Assembly (NCBI RefSeq): GCF_001522545.3
Contig: NC_031768.1
Span: 82,741,769 to 82,805,768, forward strand
DNA from: Parus major
Taxonomy: Eukaryota > Chordata > Aves > Passeriformes > Paridae
Reading direction: 5' to 3'
Length of the DNA stretch: 64,000 nucleotides
Made by a program: the position numbers and the translations under genes. A model generated the notes under the pieces. The model worked only from the letters and a program-made list of their open reading frames with translations, made no database searches and was not told the DNA's origin. This document shows, one piece after another, positions 36,401-50,262 of the stretch (within the stretch, counting starts at the first letter, position 1; each line of letters starts with the position of its first letter).

Positions 36401-38639
36401 CTCAGCCATGTGGGCTATGGAACAACTCTCAGATTATTTCAAATAGTTTTTACAATCCTATAAAATCATCTCAGAGGAGATCCAGGCCAAATGTCATGTG
36501 CTGTGGATGAGGCTAGTCTATGAAGCAGGTCTTTTGGCTGAAAGGATCCCTGCCCTAAATAGTTTAACAATATAAAATACCCTGTACTTTTATACATATG
36601 AATTGATAGGATAAGGTAGCTCTCAGGATTTTTTTCCATCATTGATTTTGAGAAAAAATATTAGGTTTCTAAGTTGGAAGGTCAAACTTGCACATTAGCA
36701 TTTTAAAGCTTTTAGATGCAGCTTTACTTTTCACCCTTATTAGTGTTTCCTTCTCCATCATGATCAGATTTCCTGTCTCTTTCTAGACATAATGTATCTC
36801 TCATTTGCAATATCTATCTTGGGATTTTCCACATACGGTGCAAATTATTCCAGGAGAAATACCCAGAGATACCATGTCAATATATAGGCAGGCCAGATAG
36901 GAGCTAACTATATTTCTATTTTTCTAACATACAATCATAATTTGTTTTGAAAGCAAATTCTTTTATAGAAATTGCTCACTGACTAAAAAATTCTGAGTCT
37001 TAATCCTGTCCTCAGAGAACAATCTGAGCAGCCAACCTGTGAGATGGAGAGTACTTCATAAAATCATACCCAGGGGCTGTAGATGGAAATCAGATATGGC
37101 TGTGTCCATAACTCCAGTGTCATGAGGGAAAAGAGAATGGATCAAACAGATGTGGATGCAGAAAATCTCCACATGCACAGCTGACACTCCTCATCACCTT
37201 CAATGGTTTAATCTGTAGGAAATTCTCTGCACCAACTTCCATGTGCAGGCTGTAATGCAAATCACCATTTATTATCTGCATGTTGTCAGTAAGCTTCTTT
37301 TTCTGCTTTAAGTAAATAAGTCAGTAAATGTATATGAATGGGATACTTGGCAGTCCCACCCAAAATGATGTAGAGTATCATAGATTTAAAACCAGTAAAT
37401 TTCTAGATAGCCTGACTACTCTTGGGGACTTTCTGTAGCAAAACCTCCCTAAGTGCATCATATAAATGCAATAACATTCTAAAAAAAGAATATATGTCTA
37501 CATACTGCCTATATATACTCTGTCATATTATATTTATACATAACATTGTGTTTCTGAATGTATTAATGAATGCACATAGTAATTGTTTTGTTTTGAAGTG
37601 TTTTTTTTTCGGGTAGTGGTAATTCAAAGGAAATATAGCATTGGTAGCATAATACTAATCCCTATTTCCCTAGAGGTATTTTATATTAAATTTTTATATA
37701 GTGTAGGTTAAGCATCTATCTAGACCTCAGATTGCAGCCCACAGCTCAACTCTGAATGGATTGCTTTAGCAGGGAGCAGGGAGCAGCCCAAAGCCATACA
37801 AATATCAAGAGGCAGCCCTAAGGAGCAGATAAGGAACAGCCACCCCAGTGTGTTGTGTATGTGCCAATAGACTCTGGCCTTTGCATCATGTTTAATACCC
37901 CAGGCTTAGCGTCACACTGGTGTAGATGCACTGAAACTGGTTCTGAAGCTGGGCTACACTTCACAATGTATACTTTAAAACTCCAAAATCACAACTCTAT
38001 AGGGAGGACTACCTTATGCTTTGAGTTACTGTCTAGAGAAGGGAGTGAGGCCATGTGGTTTTATCCCAGGGCTAACATCAAATGATACTGCAACTTAAAG
38101 GTACAGATCATTTTGACATCAGCATTCTAGTAGTCAGAAACTGGAGAAGAATTATTGTATGGAACTGCAACCCTCCCCTCTGTACAGCCATCCATACTGG
38201 CCAGCCCAGGGAAGATGGTGACAGACTATTGCTTGCCCATTTCCATGAAAAAATGAGGGGTCAAGGGTTTTCCTTTTTCTGCACTTAGAGCCATAATCAA
38301 AGATGCACTACCATGCAAAAGGTTTGAAGAAATGTTGATTTAGCCAGCAAGACTGACACATTTTTTATTTCTGACATGCATGAAATGAAAGTTATTTTGT
38401 GTGATTTTCTTCCAAGAGATTGGGAAAGCAGTATTATTTTTTAGGGAGCTGGTGTTCTGTGTATCAGAAAACAGCAAGGCTGAAACTGTTTTCAGAAGTT
38501 CTAATTAGTTCCAATATAACCTCATTTTCTGTAGTTAAAGAAAAAAAAATGGTTGCTTGTCCCTTATCTAATTGTCCTTTTGTATACCTCTGCATTGATT
38601 TCTCCCAGTCATAATCACAAGAGGATGGGTGCCAAGACA

Positions 38640-38900
38640 TTTTCTAAATGGGTCTTTTATTCATTCAATTCATTGCCTGCCTCTTATCAGCATCTGATTG
38701 AAGGCTGAGAAAAAAAATAAAATTAAACAAGCCTATTGTTTTCCTTTGTTAATTATTTAACATTTATGGCATTTAATTGGTACATCTTATGTGAATAATA
38801 TCCTGTGGATGCCTGTTGTATTAATGATGTGCATTTCCCTTATAGGAATACTTTGATTTGTTTTATCTGATTCTATAAAACACACAATATTGACAAGCAA
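38640..38900. promoter_or_regulatory. Candidate conserved non-coding element (SOX/homeodomain motif cluster)
   Basis: CTATTGTTTTCCTTTGTTAA holds two SOX-like cores, followed within 60 bases by TTAATTATTTAAC and TTTAATTGG homeodomain cores. The stretch is repeat-free. Confidence 0.25.
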
Positions 38901-41900
38901 ATATACTCCCCAGGCAAAGATTTTTTTTAATGGTTTCAATTAGCTAAAAATTAGAAAAAAACTCAAATAATATAAAACATGGAGAAATTATTTGGATCAA
39001 TCTTGCATGGATTAGAGGTTCTTATTCACTGTAGATCTTGCATATGGTCATTTATGCTTTGCAATATTTTCATGAAGTCTGCACTTTGGAGTAATTATGG
39101 ATGTAATAAAACTTCTGTTAAAATTCATTAAAATGTTGCTCATGAACCAAATTACTAAGAAAATCGGCTAATGCAGAATACGACATTCATATTAAATTAG
39201 ATAATTCATTCAACATAAAATTAACCAAAACAAATTGATAAAAATAACGCTCCAGATTTATTTCTGATATTTCAAAAAGGCCATCTTCTCACTCAGTTTT
39301 AACCATCTATGAACTGTCCATTTAAACACTTCAGTCCTGGGTTGCAGTAGTAATAGTATTAACCCCCTATTCTAATCTTTCTTTTCCAAGCCTGGAGGCT
39401 TGTTAATGTCACCTGAAAAGATGAAATCTGAAAAAGTCACCAGTGAGGAAAGAATGAGAAGGTACCCCATTTTGAAAATAAAATGAAAGTCAGTCACAAG
39501 CTCTTCTGTGCCTCTGCTTTTGTTTTCACAGCAAGGCTGGCTGAGAGAGATTGTTGCACTTCACCTCAGCTTTTGTATGGATTTCTGTAAAAGAAACACA
39601 ATCAAGCAAGTAAAATATAAATGCCTACAGGACTGAACACAGATTGATGCATCTGTACATGAAACATACTGAAGACATGCACATTAAGACAAATGTGACT
39701 TTCTTTAGGCGGTGTACAGATGCTCAAGGAGAGAAAGTTGCTCTAATGTAAAATCCCTAATGTATTTGGATCTTTGCAAAGATAATACCTCTATGAGGAA
39801 TGAAATCTCTTGGTTAGAATGGCCAACCTCTATCTGGGTGGTGATGAGAGTATTTCTTTAAATGATTGCTCTAGAAGCATTGGAGAGGACTCCTCAAAAT
39901 ATTCTTCTGCTGAATTCCTACATCCAATTGGCCCGAAGTCCTGGGTGTTCATTTCATCACAAACTGCTTCCATTGCTGTTAATTATTTTAAATTATCTGC
40001 CACCAGCTCCTAATGATCTTAACTATGCCCAAAAGCCTATTCTGTGTGATGATTTCCACATGTTAAAAGTTCCTATTGAATATTCACAAGAATCCTGCCA
40101 ATGTACAGGTTGGTTAGCCTGGAGTAGGAGCACCCTCTGGGATGGAAGTTTCTTCACCTGGTATATGAGTCAATGCAATGGAGAGAAACTGGTTGACACA
40201 GACATGAGCTGCCAAGGGGATTTGTTATTACTGCCTGTAATAACTGAGGGCTCCCACAACAGTTACTCACTTCAATAGTGAAGACTGTGGCTAAAGGTTC
40301 AGTCCACCATCCTGTCTCAACTTGTTCCAGTGTTTAAATTATTTGTTGGGACATTGGTGAGATAATTAACTGTTTTTATGCACAGGCACAGCCCGCAAAG
40401 ACAACTACTTAACAATTGTAACTATAGGACAAATTTGCATCTCATTCTTGCATCCCATATATAACTTACATTCTACATCTCTTTTCTCACCAAGGCAGAT
40501 GGCCAGGAGTACTTTAAATAAAAAAGTTTTACTGAAAAATGACAACTTTCCCAAAGTGTTTTCAAACCCTAGAAATGTAAGAAATTTATGCTTCCTTCTG
40601 CTTTGTTCTTATTGTATTTGTCTTAAATGCTGGTCTAGGACTAGTGAAATTCTGTCAGAAGGAGAGACAGTGGCTTCAGGAGAACCTGGAATGGATCCAT
40701 AGTGAATTATTGTAAGGCTTGTATTCACACTTTATTTTGGCCACAATAACAAGATAAGCAAATTCTGGAACTGATCCAGGCTAAATACACAGTCAGTAAT
40801 TGACCATTAAGATTTGGTTTATTTGTGCTTTAGATAAATGGACTGGACCTTCAAACTAAATCAGAAGCCTTTATCTTCAGAGAAACTCCAGTTATGTGCA
40901 CATAAGCAGATGTTTGAGTCTAGAGTCAATATTTAAGGATCTGGCATCTTTTTTTAGCTCAGCACACATTTGTTGTTCCACTGACAGGGATATTATCCAC
41001 AACTCACTTTTGCACCTTTAAAGTGAAGCTGGTTCCATTTCCTTGCTGTCATGTATGCCAGAGGTAAATGCAGTGTAAGCTGGCAGGGCTTAAGGTCTGC
41101 AGGTGCAAATGGACATGATGAACATTGCACAGAACTTCAGCAGACTCTTTTCTATTTTGGGACTGCCTCCCAGTAAAGGGACATTTTGCTGCTAGACCTT
41201 TCTGAACACCCAAAATTACTAGGCATTTGGTAAAAGCCAAGTCCATGGATTTTCTATATAAATTAGAAATTTTAGTGACACCATAAAAATTAGAGTTGCA
41301 GAATTAGGTTATGACACAAACTGCAGTGTAGAGCCTTCATTTTTTTGGTGTCTTCACCATTTTTTTTTTTTCATGGGGTTACCCACTGAGATTTCTAAAA
41401 TAGTCCGTGTTCTTCAGCTCTCTAGAAGTAGAAATAACACATGAAGATTTGAAAAGGTCATTCCAAAAAGTGGATATTAATCTTTTGTGTTTGGGTAGAC
41501 TTTTTGTTTAATTATATTAAACAAAGACACTTTAGTATCAAAGTAAGCTCTGCTACAATAAAGGAGCTTATGTTCAGTATGGAGATTCACTGAGTTTGTT
41601 TGAATCCTGGTGTCCAAATCATTTTTCTATTCTTTTTCTTGATACCCTAGGTCTTTATTTTGAATATGGAGTTTGTGTCATTCACCTTTTAGAATTATTT
41701 TCTGCTACAGTAAAAACAAACCTGGTTTTCACGCTTCATTTTTCCAAACAATTGCTCCTACAGGCATTAACTCTGGTAGAACTGTACTAAGGCAGACAAA
41801 ATACTCTGGATAATTCATGCATGGACTGAGACATGCCTAGCACATCATGCTGCATGCACAATCCTCATGTTATTGAGCAAAATGAAGGCCTGTGTGAGGC

Positions 41901-42179
41901 TACTAAACATGGGTTTCTTTTATGGAGCCTGATTGCATGATTCTTTGTCTCAGGAATCAAATAGAATGAGAAAGGCAGGGTTTACATAACCTGTTAGTCA
42001 ATGCAATTGAGATGCTTGGACGTGTGGTTCCTCTGGAACATTAAGGCTCTGTGTGTGTGCATGGACAGGTTATCCCATGCATGTCCCTTCTCTGAATCCA
42101 AGCAAGGCTCTATCAGCCATCTTGGGGACAATGGAACAAGGTACAGTAGTCATCCCTGGAGATCACACCACTCACTCTG

Positions 42180-42420
42180 ACATCCATCTCTCCTGGTTAC
42201 ATTCACAGACAGGTTCAGGCACTCTGAAGACATCAAAGGTGACTGAATGTGGCAGCTCTATTTATTCTTTCTACAGTGGTAGGTATAACCTTCTCCTTTG
42301 GCAGGGAGAGGCTGGCATTTATAGTGTCCAATTGTTCAACATATCTTGGAGGCTTAGCACAGAAAATAGCCAGTGCTCTTGACCCAGATGACCAGCAGAG
42401 ATGAGGTATCTTCATCTTAG
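42180..42420 (-). mobile_element. Weak LTR-like signature, minus strand
   Basis: On the minus strand AATAAATAGAGCTGCCACAT (reverse complement of about 42247-42266) resembles an LTR poly-A signal with R/U5 start, set in slightly GC-richer DNA. No ends or duplications were found. It is kept only as a pointer. Confidence 0.15.
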
Positions 42421-44604
42421 AAGCCTTTAGGTGCTTAAATGGACCTCACATGTCATGAAAGTCTCTTACTTGCAGTGGCTAAAATCAATGTAAAACTATA
42501 ATCAATCAAAATTAAAGATTAATATTTACATCACAGAAACACAGAATTCTGATTTCCACCAAAGTATCTAAGCTAGACAGATCCCTCAATTAAAAAAAAA
42601 CCCAAAAAAAAAAAAAAATCTAAACTATATTTGCAAGCATTTCTTTTTCACTCTTTTGAAGCACCTCTGCACATAGTACAAAATGACAACTCAAGCAGTG
42701 CACTATGTTATAAACAGCCCTGCCCTACATACAGCAACTCACTTCTTTGGGAAGGAACAAAACTTTATATTCACTACATTAAAGCCTATTTTGATTTACA
42801 GCCCTCTTTGATCAGATGATCAAAACCCACTTTAACACTGCTCACAGAACAACATCACTCCTCTCACATGTATCATTCATAGCTGGCACAGATACTCAGC
42901 ATCCCAGTGCTTCCTGGAGCTGTGATGCAGCCTTTGGCATCAAGGAACATAGTTTGCTGTCTGAAGAAAATAATAATAAGGACAAACAAGTTTTCTTGGG
43001 ACTTAGTGTGGCAGCTCAGCCTGAGCATAAAGATCATGGTTTTTCATGAATTCAGTTAAGCCTGAATTCAGGCTTAAGAAGACATTTCAGGTGCTGGTCC
43101 CCAGGGTAGTATGGACTATTAACTATTTTTAAAAAATTTGTTATAGTTCTAAAGTACTAGAAGATTAAAAAAAAAACAGAGTAAAATTATAAGGAAGAAT
43201 GGTATGGAATTATAATGAGAAAATAAACAGGAATAAAAGGTATTCAATGAGCATAATGAAACAATAACAGACATATTTATTGTAAAAGTAATACCAGAGA
43301 TACTTCCAAATTTTAGATATCTGTTTTAAGTTGTTGCCTTTTACCACATCATTCTAGGCTGCTTTGTTTAAATGCTGTGTTAAAATCACAAAACACTCTA
43401 AAATATAGGTATTATAAGCAATAAGGTATTATGTCACTAGCAATGAAAATTGAAAAACAAACCAAAACAATAAACCTCCCCCCACCCCCCAAAAAAACCC
43501 AACTGAAAAAAAAACAACACTCCACAACCAAAACCAATGCTCCCACTGAGGCTTGATTTCACTGATGAATTGAAACAAAGGTACATAAACTGTGAGTGAA
43601 TAAATAAGTAAATAAATGGTTATGGGCTAAAGGTGTGATAAAGGAAGCCTGTGCCCATCTGGCCACATTGGTTGTTTCATTGAAGTCACCAGCAGAGGTG
43701 CAGAATGTCAGGGAATGGCTGTGAGGACCTATTTGTAAATACTTTGTTTGCTTTGTCACAATCTCTGCTTTTGTGGTGTCTCTCAAGGATGTAATCTGTT
43801 ACCAATCATATGTGCAGGGCATCCCCGTGGTCATGGGCAAGAGTTCAGTGGCACTTGAGGTATTTTACCTGACTCTTCACATAACTGGCCTGGAGGCACA
43901 CAAATGGCTCCTTGCACCCAGAGTGATGATCTCCCCTGCTCCCAGCTGCGTCTGTTCTTTGTGTGCCACATCTTGTTACTGTAAAAGCGGGCCTAAATGG
44001 AAATGTCTGGATTGCAATCTTTCTGCTGGAGTGCACACACAGAGCAGTCTGTGTAGAAATGGTTTGCAAAGTACAGATGGAAAATAAGCATTTTAATTAA
44101 TGCTAACTTTTGTGTACTTGGAAGATCCTCATGCTGTAGATGTGATTCTATCCCATTTGGTCATGCAGAAGCTAATTCTGATGAATTCAGTGATTTTGCC
44201 AAAGAGAATTCATAGCTGCATCTTTTCACCCTGGTACTTTCTTGCAATTACTGTTGTTTGACAGCTGTTGTTCTCATGCAAATTTGACAATGTGGTGCAT
44301 AAGTGTCTGTGAGGTGATAATATTTGTGCAGATCACGCTTAAACAGTACAAGTAAGAGCAGATGATACCATCATATTTCTGAGCTGCAATGTGATTTAAA
44401 GTATTTGCCTACTGAAATTTGATTTCAGCATCATAAACAACTTTCTTACTACAGTATATCACTGCCTCTAAACTATAGGTAGAACACGATTAAGGTTGCT
44501 TATTTGCAAATCAACTTATTATTTCAAGAGATAATAGAATATTACTACTAGAAATGATTTGCAGTAAATAAGATCATTAATTTTTCAACAGCTTAGTTCT
44601 GTGC

Positions 44605-44872
44605 TCCATAGAATCACCCTGTTTCAATAATTGAAAACCCTAATGTCCAATCTAAGCCTCCCCTGATACAACTTCAGGCCATTTCTTCTCATTCTCTTGC
44701 TTGTTACCTGAAAGAAGAGGCTGACCTCTCACTTTCTGGCTATAGCCTCCTTTCACGTAGCTTAGAGAGTGATAAGAACCTGCTTGAGCCTGTTTTTTTC
44801 CAGGCTAAACACCCCCAGCTCCCTCAGCTGCTCCTCATGTTACTCATGCTCCAGGCCCTTCCTGTTTGACCA
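44605..44872 (-). mobile_element. CR1 LINE fragment, minus strand
   Basis: Reverse-complement CR1 text: GGCCATTTCTTCTCATTCTC, CTTGTTACCTGAAAGAAGAG, TAGCCTCCTTTCACGTAGCT, AGAGAGTGATAAG, CCAGGCTAAACACCCCCAGC and TCCCTCAGCTGCTCCTCATG, in the order expected moving away from the 3' end. The extreme tail at the left is eroded (CATAGAATCACC at 44609). Confidence 0.9.
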
Positions 44873-47800
44873 GGTGTGTCAATGCTCAGACACACAGATA
44901 CATACAAAGTTTGCTTTCTTTTGTGTAGCAGTTCTCTAAAATGTAGGCTGAGAGAATGTCTTGGATGTGCATTTCATGAGCAGCCAGGCACCCCTTCCCC
45001 AGTCAGCTGCTGAATAACCTGTCCCTGTTAGCAAAGTCATGCTTCCCTTGTCACCCCATGACTCTTGCTTCTCTTGCTGAGATGAACTGGCATTTTCAGC
45101 CAGGTGAACCAGTGTAGCTGGCATGGAATTAGCAATTCTTAGTATTTCTGAGTATTCTACTACACTTTGTGGGGTAATTACTTTTAGAAATGCCAGTTCA
45201 GCACAGCCAGCAACAAGCAGAAAAAGATGCAGACTTTCCCAGCAGGGACAGCTGGGGCTGCTGATTAAGGATGGATGAATCTGTTTGGGAAAACAAATCT
45301 GCCTAAGCCACAATTCTGCAAAACTTCTATATTAATTCCTGTGTTTGTCAAAATGTTTGTCTCCCTTCCAGGCAGAGGCCTGGGATTTTTTTTTGCTTGT
45401 TTGTTTTGTATTGTTCCTTTGCTGTTGCCACATGCAGTTTTTCTCCAAGAACTATAGTCTGGTGACTGAAAAATGTTAAATTATTTGTCTGGTCACATTC
45501 ATGCAGATTCTGTAATAGTGCTGTTCTCTGATAGCATCTTTGGCAATCCCATACAGCATCTCTCATGAGCAGCAGTAAATGTCATGGCATAGAGAATAAT
45601 GGTATGCAGCAAACCAGCAGGGAGATTTAGAAACTGCCAACAGAGTACATTGTTGTCTGTTGCATATCTTTATCAAGGGTCCTATTAATGTCTTTTATCT
45701 TAGAAAAAATACAGTTGTATGTTGGGATTCTGAAAACAGGAGGCTGCCAAGATGACTGTGAGGGGAAAAAAAAAAAACAAAACACAGCTAACCAGTCCCC
45801 CAGATGCAGTAGGTGTTAGTGAAAAACTATCTTGGTGCAGCTCATAGAGGTAATTGCTTCTTGGATCACACAAAAAGGTCCAGTGACTATTCCTGAAAAT
45901 CCGGTGATACCTTGCTCAGTGTCATGTTCAATATTTAGAAACTGATGTGCCATCCATCGTGCAGAATCCCCACTAGTGTGGGACAGATATGCTAATGCAT
46001 ATATTGATTTCTGGTAATACTCCTGACTAGCCTCACAACTTGTGAAGCACTTTTGTATCACAGCAGATCTAAAAGGTGATTACAGAATGGAATTGAAAGA
46101 ATGAGTCCAAGTCAAGCAAGAAAAAATATTATTTCATTACCTGAATGGAACAGTTTGGAAGAAATATCTCACATTGCTATATTTGTAGTGTTGATATTAA
46201 ATAAGGACAGTAAAATGTTTTTCATAGTATTGCCTCTGATTTGAGGGTGCTTAGTAACCATGATAAAATATTTTTAGGCAATGAGCTTCTCTATTATCTG
46301 GGTTTCCCCATCAACTTTGGCAGATAAGGATTGCTCAGAGCCCATAGAACTTTTTTTTTTTTTTCTTTTTTTTTGAGATTGTGTAGTAAAGACAGATTGC
46401 ATGCACTAGTGAAAAGGATTCTGGAGGTCTCACTAGAAGCTAGTGCCTTCAGAAATTATATTTAGCAGATGCAAAACAAAGTCACCTCCTTAACGTGCAG
46501 GATTATGTTGACTCTGGGCCCTGAGTGAAGGAAACACTTCAAATTACCACCTTAATGTAAAATTAGAATTTTTTATGTGGGAGGAATGGTGACCAGCTCC
46601 TGACACAGCATTTCCCACAAACACAGGAGATCTCTCTGCTGGTTTTATAAACATCTGTTAAATGGAAGTTAAAAGGAAAGGACCTGGATTAACTCAGTCA
46701 AAACCAGAGTCAGAGCCTAGCCCATCACATTAAGTTTGTCAGGATGTGACACTCCCCTTTGTGCCTCCAGGTTATCAGTGACTTACATTAGCACTTCACA
46801 ACCCTTGTTATGCCTCCAATTTCCCAATGAATTTCCTACTTGGCAAGAGTCATTGCCTGTCTGCCTCCATGCTGATAGAGGCAAAGCCACTGCTGATTTC
46901 TGTAATAACTAAACCCTGTGGCAGAACTCTTGCCTGGATGAATTAATACATAAAGTGTTGTGGTTGAGAGCAGCACAGAAACTTGGGCTCCTCTTGCAGT
47001 CTGCCTCCAAAATGAACCTGACTCACCCAAATATCACAAAGAGACAGTATAAATAAACTTTTATTTCCAATAAAAAAAAACAAAAAACAGTGCTCTAAAC
47101 CCAAATCAAACCAAAACAAAACCAAAACATATAATTGGAAATGCTGCAGAAAATGAAGTCAGGCCTGCAGGGCCTGGATGTAGAGAAGAATGAGCACTTG
47201 TCACTAGGACCAAGGTGGTATCAGATAAGAGGATGGATGCTCACCTGGGAGACAGAAATATGGGGACATGAAGATGCCACCATAGGAAGAGAGACTTAAA
47301 AATAACAAGGCAGCCTGGTGAAGCACAGCAGAATGACAAATTGGGTTTTACTGTCCTTAGTCATCTAACTGACCTGGCTCAGCCAGAATAGGGAGAGGAG
47401 TTAGAGGAGCATGTAGCTGCTATGACTTGATAAGCAATGCCAACTATAAAAGTCAGACCCAAGCATTTCCTGAACAGGGGAGATGTGATGGAACCATATC
47501 CATAATAAATGTGCATAAGGGGGAGCAGGAGATGGGAAGGAAATAAATATACTGGATGGGTTTCAAACAAACCTCTGGAATTGTTTTGTCTATACTATCT
47601 ACATTGTCTATAGTTTAAACCAGAAACACTTTCAGTGCTTCACAAAACAACTCTAGAAGCTCCCAGTCCATAAATTTTTACTTGATTCAAATCTCTGTCT
47701 GTCAAATACAAACTGAAATGTTACCCCTAAAATCACTCCGTGTCAAAGAGTGACAGAAAATCATGAGAAACTGCATTTCTGTAACTTCTATTATAAATTT

Positions 47801-49398
47801 GGTTAATTGAAACCAATATTATGCTCCTGAATTGGTGAAATAACACTATTTTAAAGCATCTATAAACAAGCTTTTAAATTTGAACCACATATTTGACCAA
47901 CCTTGATTAGAGAATAAAGGTAAGCAGAAGAGATGAAAGATGAAACTGGGATAACAAACTGCTGAAGGTTAGGTTTTAAACAGCATTTAAAAGCTTCCAT
48001 ACAGGGACTGTTATTTTTAATCCATCCAGAATGTGAACACATTGGCCTAAGCCGCTTAGCACACACAGATGGATCCTTGGCCCTACAGCAAAATAACCAA
48101 AATGACCTGGTGTTTCTGCACAGAGCAGGCTGGCTGGATCTACAGCACAGAGCATCTTTCTTGTCTGAGACCCAGGGGGCCTTAAGACAAAATAGTTAAT
48201 TGGTGCCTGAAGTTGTTTATGAAACACTATGAGGATTATGTTGCAGCCTGCCAGAAGAGTGCTGTTGCATATTTGAATGGCAGAGTTGTGTCCATCTGTG
48301 TGTCCATGTGCTGCAGATATAAAGAGCAGCTCCGTTTTGCCCTCTCTTCTCCCAGACCCTCCCCAGCCCTGCTCCCAGCTGCACCACAAAGGAGCTGCCT
48401 CTGGTGCTCATCTCTGTTCTTTCACTGAGCTGATTTTAATTTGCTAGGTTTGCAGAATACACATCCTTGTTTTTGGAGTGTAAATTTTCTGTCAGTTTAG
48501 TGAAAAAACCCCCATGATAGGGGACTAGTTGGGCACTAGCTCTGGCATAAGCAAACCAGCAGCATCTGATAGAAGCAGGATAAACCATTTTCTGTCGTGG
48601 GGAGACATTGCACCATCTCAGATGGATCACTGAATTGTGCTCTTACTCCACTTTTTTATTAAGAAAACATTGATATGTAATCGATGTGCAGTGATAAAAT
48701 CTCAACAATCAGACCTGTCCAGCCATGAAAGTTAATTAAAGGTTTTGCTATTTAGAATTTGAAAAAAACTGTCAATATTTTTGGGGTATTCCTACTTTCT
48801 TCTCATCCCAAATAATAAAAATCTTTAAAAGTTGAAGTCTGGGAAAAGAAAATCTGTAGCAAAGATCCTGGAGAGCTTTTTAAGCTCCTTCTTTCCCAGT
48901 GAAAGTTATAGATTTAGACAGATGTGAACAGTAAAGCTAAATGCAAAATAGTTGAACACTGTTGGAAATAGGATCTAAAACAAGGATGAGGTATTCTGTA
49001 ATGAAAACAATAATTGGAACTGAAATGAATAACTAATTGCCATTTCTGAAATGAGCTTTATTCTCTTGTTTAGTACACTGTAAACCAAGAATAATTCCAC
49101 TGTATTTTACTGTGCTAGTCATACAACTGAATCAGAATTTGAGCTTCTGCTTTATTGCTGGATATGAAGAGCAATGAGTTGAAACAGCAATGTGAATCTT
49201 TCTGAATGAGCAGAATTGTTTCATTTGGGAGGCCATTCTGAAGCCAATAAAATTGTGGTTGGAACTAATTCTGTCCGTATGCTACATGGGACAAAATGGC
49301 TCTTACTGGTGTGCGTGTATTTATAGCCTTTGGCACAATGGGATTAAACTGTTTTCTGGGATCCAGGTCACGTTCATATCCTAATCTAAATAGAATCC
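44873..49398. other. No gene supported
   Basis: Contains poly-T near 46350-46373, an A/C-rich run at 47070-47127, and frames of up to 137 codons (44936-45313 and 47976-48389, both minus) without recognisable content. Nothing here can be called a gene. Confidence 0.45.
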
Positions 49399-50262
49399 AT
49401 CATAGAATCGTAGAATGCCAGGTTAGAAGGGCACTTGAAGGATTATCTGGTCCATCCTTCCTTGGCAAAAGCAAAACCACAAGTCTAGACAAGATGGCTC
49501 AGCACTCTGTCCAGCTAAACCTTCAAAATGTCCAGCGTTCGGGAATACACCTCTTACCTGGGCAGATTATTCCAATAGCTGATTTTTCTCACTGTGAAAA
49601 ATATTCCTCTAATGTAAACAAACCAAAATCTCCCCAGGAGTAACTTGTACCAACCACCTTTCCATAGCACTCCTTGTAAAGGGAGTAATCTTCTTTGTAG
49701 CCAGCCTTTAAATAATGGATCATGGTGACAAGGTCTCCACTAAGTCTTGTTTCCTTAAGGCTGAACAAAGCAGCTCTCTCAGCCTTTCCTCACATGCCAG
49801 ACTTTTCAGTCCTTGGGTAATCATTTTGTCTCTTCTCTGAACCCTCTCCAGCCTGTTCACATTTTTTGCTTTTTGGTTTTTTTTTGTATGGTAAGGACAA
49901 AAATTAAGTTTCCAGATGTGGTCTGGAAAGCACTGAGCAAAGTGGTGTGATGATTTCTTTATCTCTGCTGCTGAAGCATTCCTTGATGCAACCCAGGATC
50001 CTGTTGGCTTTCTTTGCTGCAGCAGCACCCTGTTCACTCATATGGAACTCATGTTCACCAGAAGCTCCTTGTGACTTTCCACAGAGCTTCTCTCCAGACA
50101 GGTATATATCCCAGCCTTGCTGCTTTCCTGGGTTATCTTTTGCCAGGTGCAAGGCTTTATACTTGTTGAACTTCATAAGTTTTCTCATTAGTCCACTCTT
50201 CAAGCCTGTCCAGATTTCCTTGCAGGGTAACTGTCCCTTCTGAAGTCCTTCCTGCTTCACAG
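49399..50262 (-). mobile_element. CR1 LINE, longest copy, minus strand (ORF2 end plus 3' region)
   Basis: About 860 bases of CR1 read on the minus strand. The right end (50262 down to about 49904) is the C-terminal part of ORF2. The left part is the 3' untranslated region, ending in CATAGAATCGTAGAATGCCA (the reverse-complement tail octamers) at about 49399-49420. A short T-rich insertion lies at about 49864-49888. The copy is 5'-truncated, as most CR1 copies are. Confidence 0.94.
49904..50260 (-). pseudogene. CR1 ORF2 C-terminal remnant (reverse transcriptase)
   Basis: This 118-codon minus-strand frame carries typical CR1 ORF2 C-terminal text: LMKFNKYKALHL near residues 28-39, then AAAAKKANRILGCI (79-92), SSRDKEIITPL (97-107) and RPHLE (113-117). 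It lacks the catalytic palm motifs, which would lie upstream and are truncated away, so it cannot support retrotransposition. That the frame stays open over this length suggests a fairly young insertion compared with the + strand copy near 33 kb. Confidence 0.9.

Larger units (their letters stand above)
36401..44604. other. Long unique stretch, no gene supported
   Basis: About 8 kb with no clear gene. A 138-codon + frame at 39862-40278 and frames of about 105 codons at 42053-42382 and 43773-44087 match nothing I know. A/C-rich simple sequence lies at 42592-42618 and 43452-43532. Candidate regulatory DNA lies near 38.7 kb, and a weak LTR-like poly-A signature near 42.2 kb. Confidence 0.45.

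Noticed and set aside
42530..42590. Possible CR1 tail (TCACAGAAACACAGAATTC)
   Set aside because: Only the first 20 or so bases resemble a CR1 tail; the following sequence does not continue in CR1 order.
44936..45313. 125-codon minus-strand frame
   Set aside because: Starts just beyond a CR1 fragment, no recognisable motif, ordinary chance length.
47976..48389. 137-codon minus-strand frame with overlapping frames on both strands
   Set aside because: No domain, no splice or promoter context, and competing frames of similar quality on the other strand.
49296..49643. 115-codon + strand frame over the CR1 copy
   Set aside because: Antisense reading of CR1 3' untranslated sequence.
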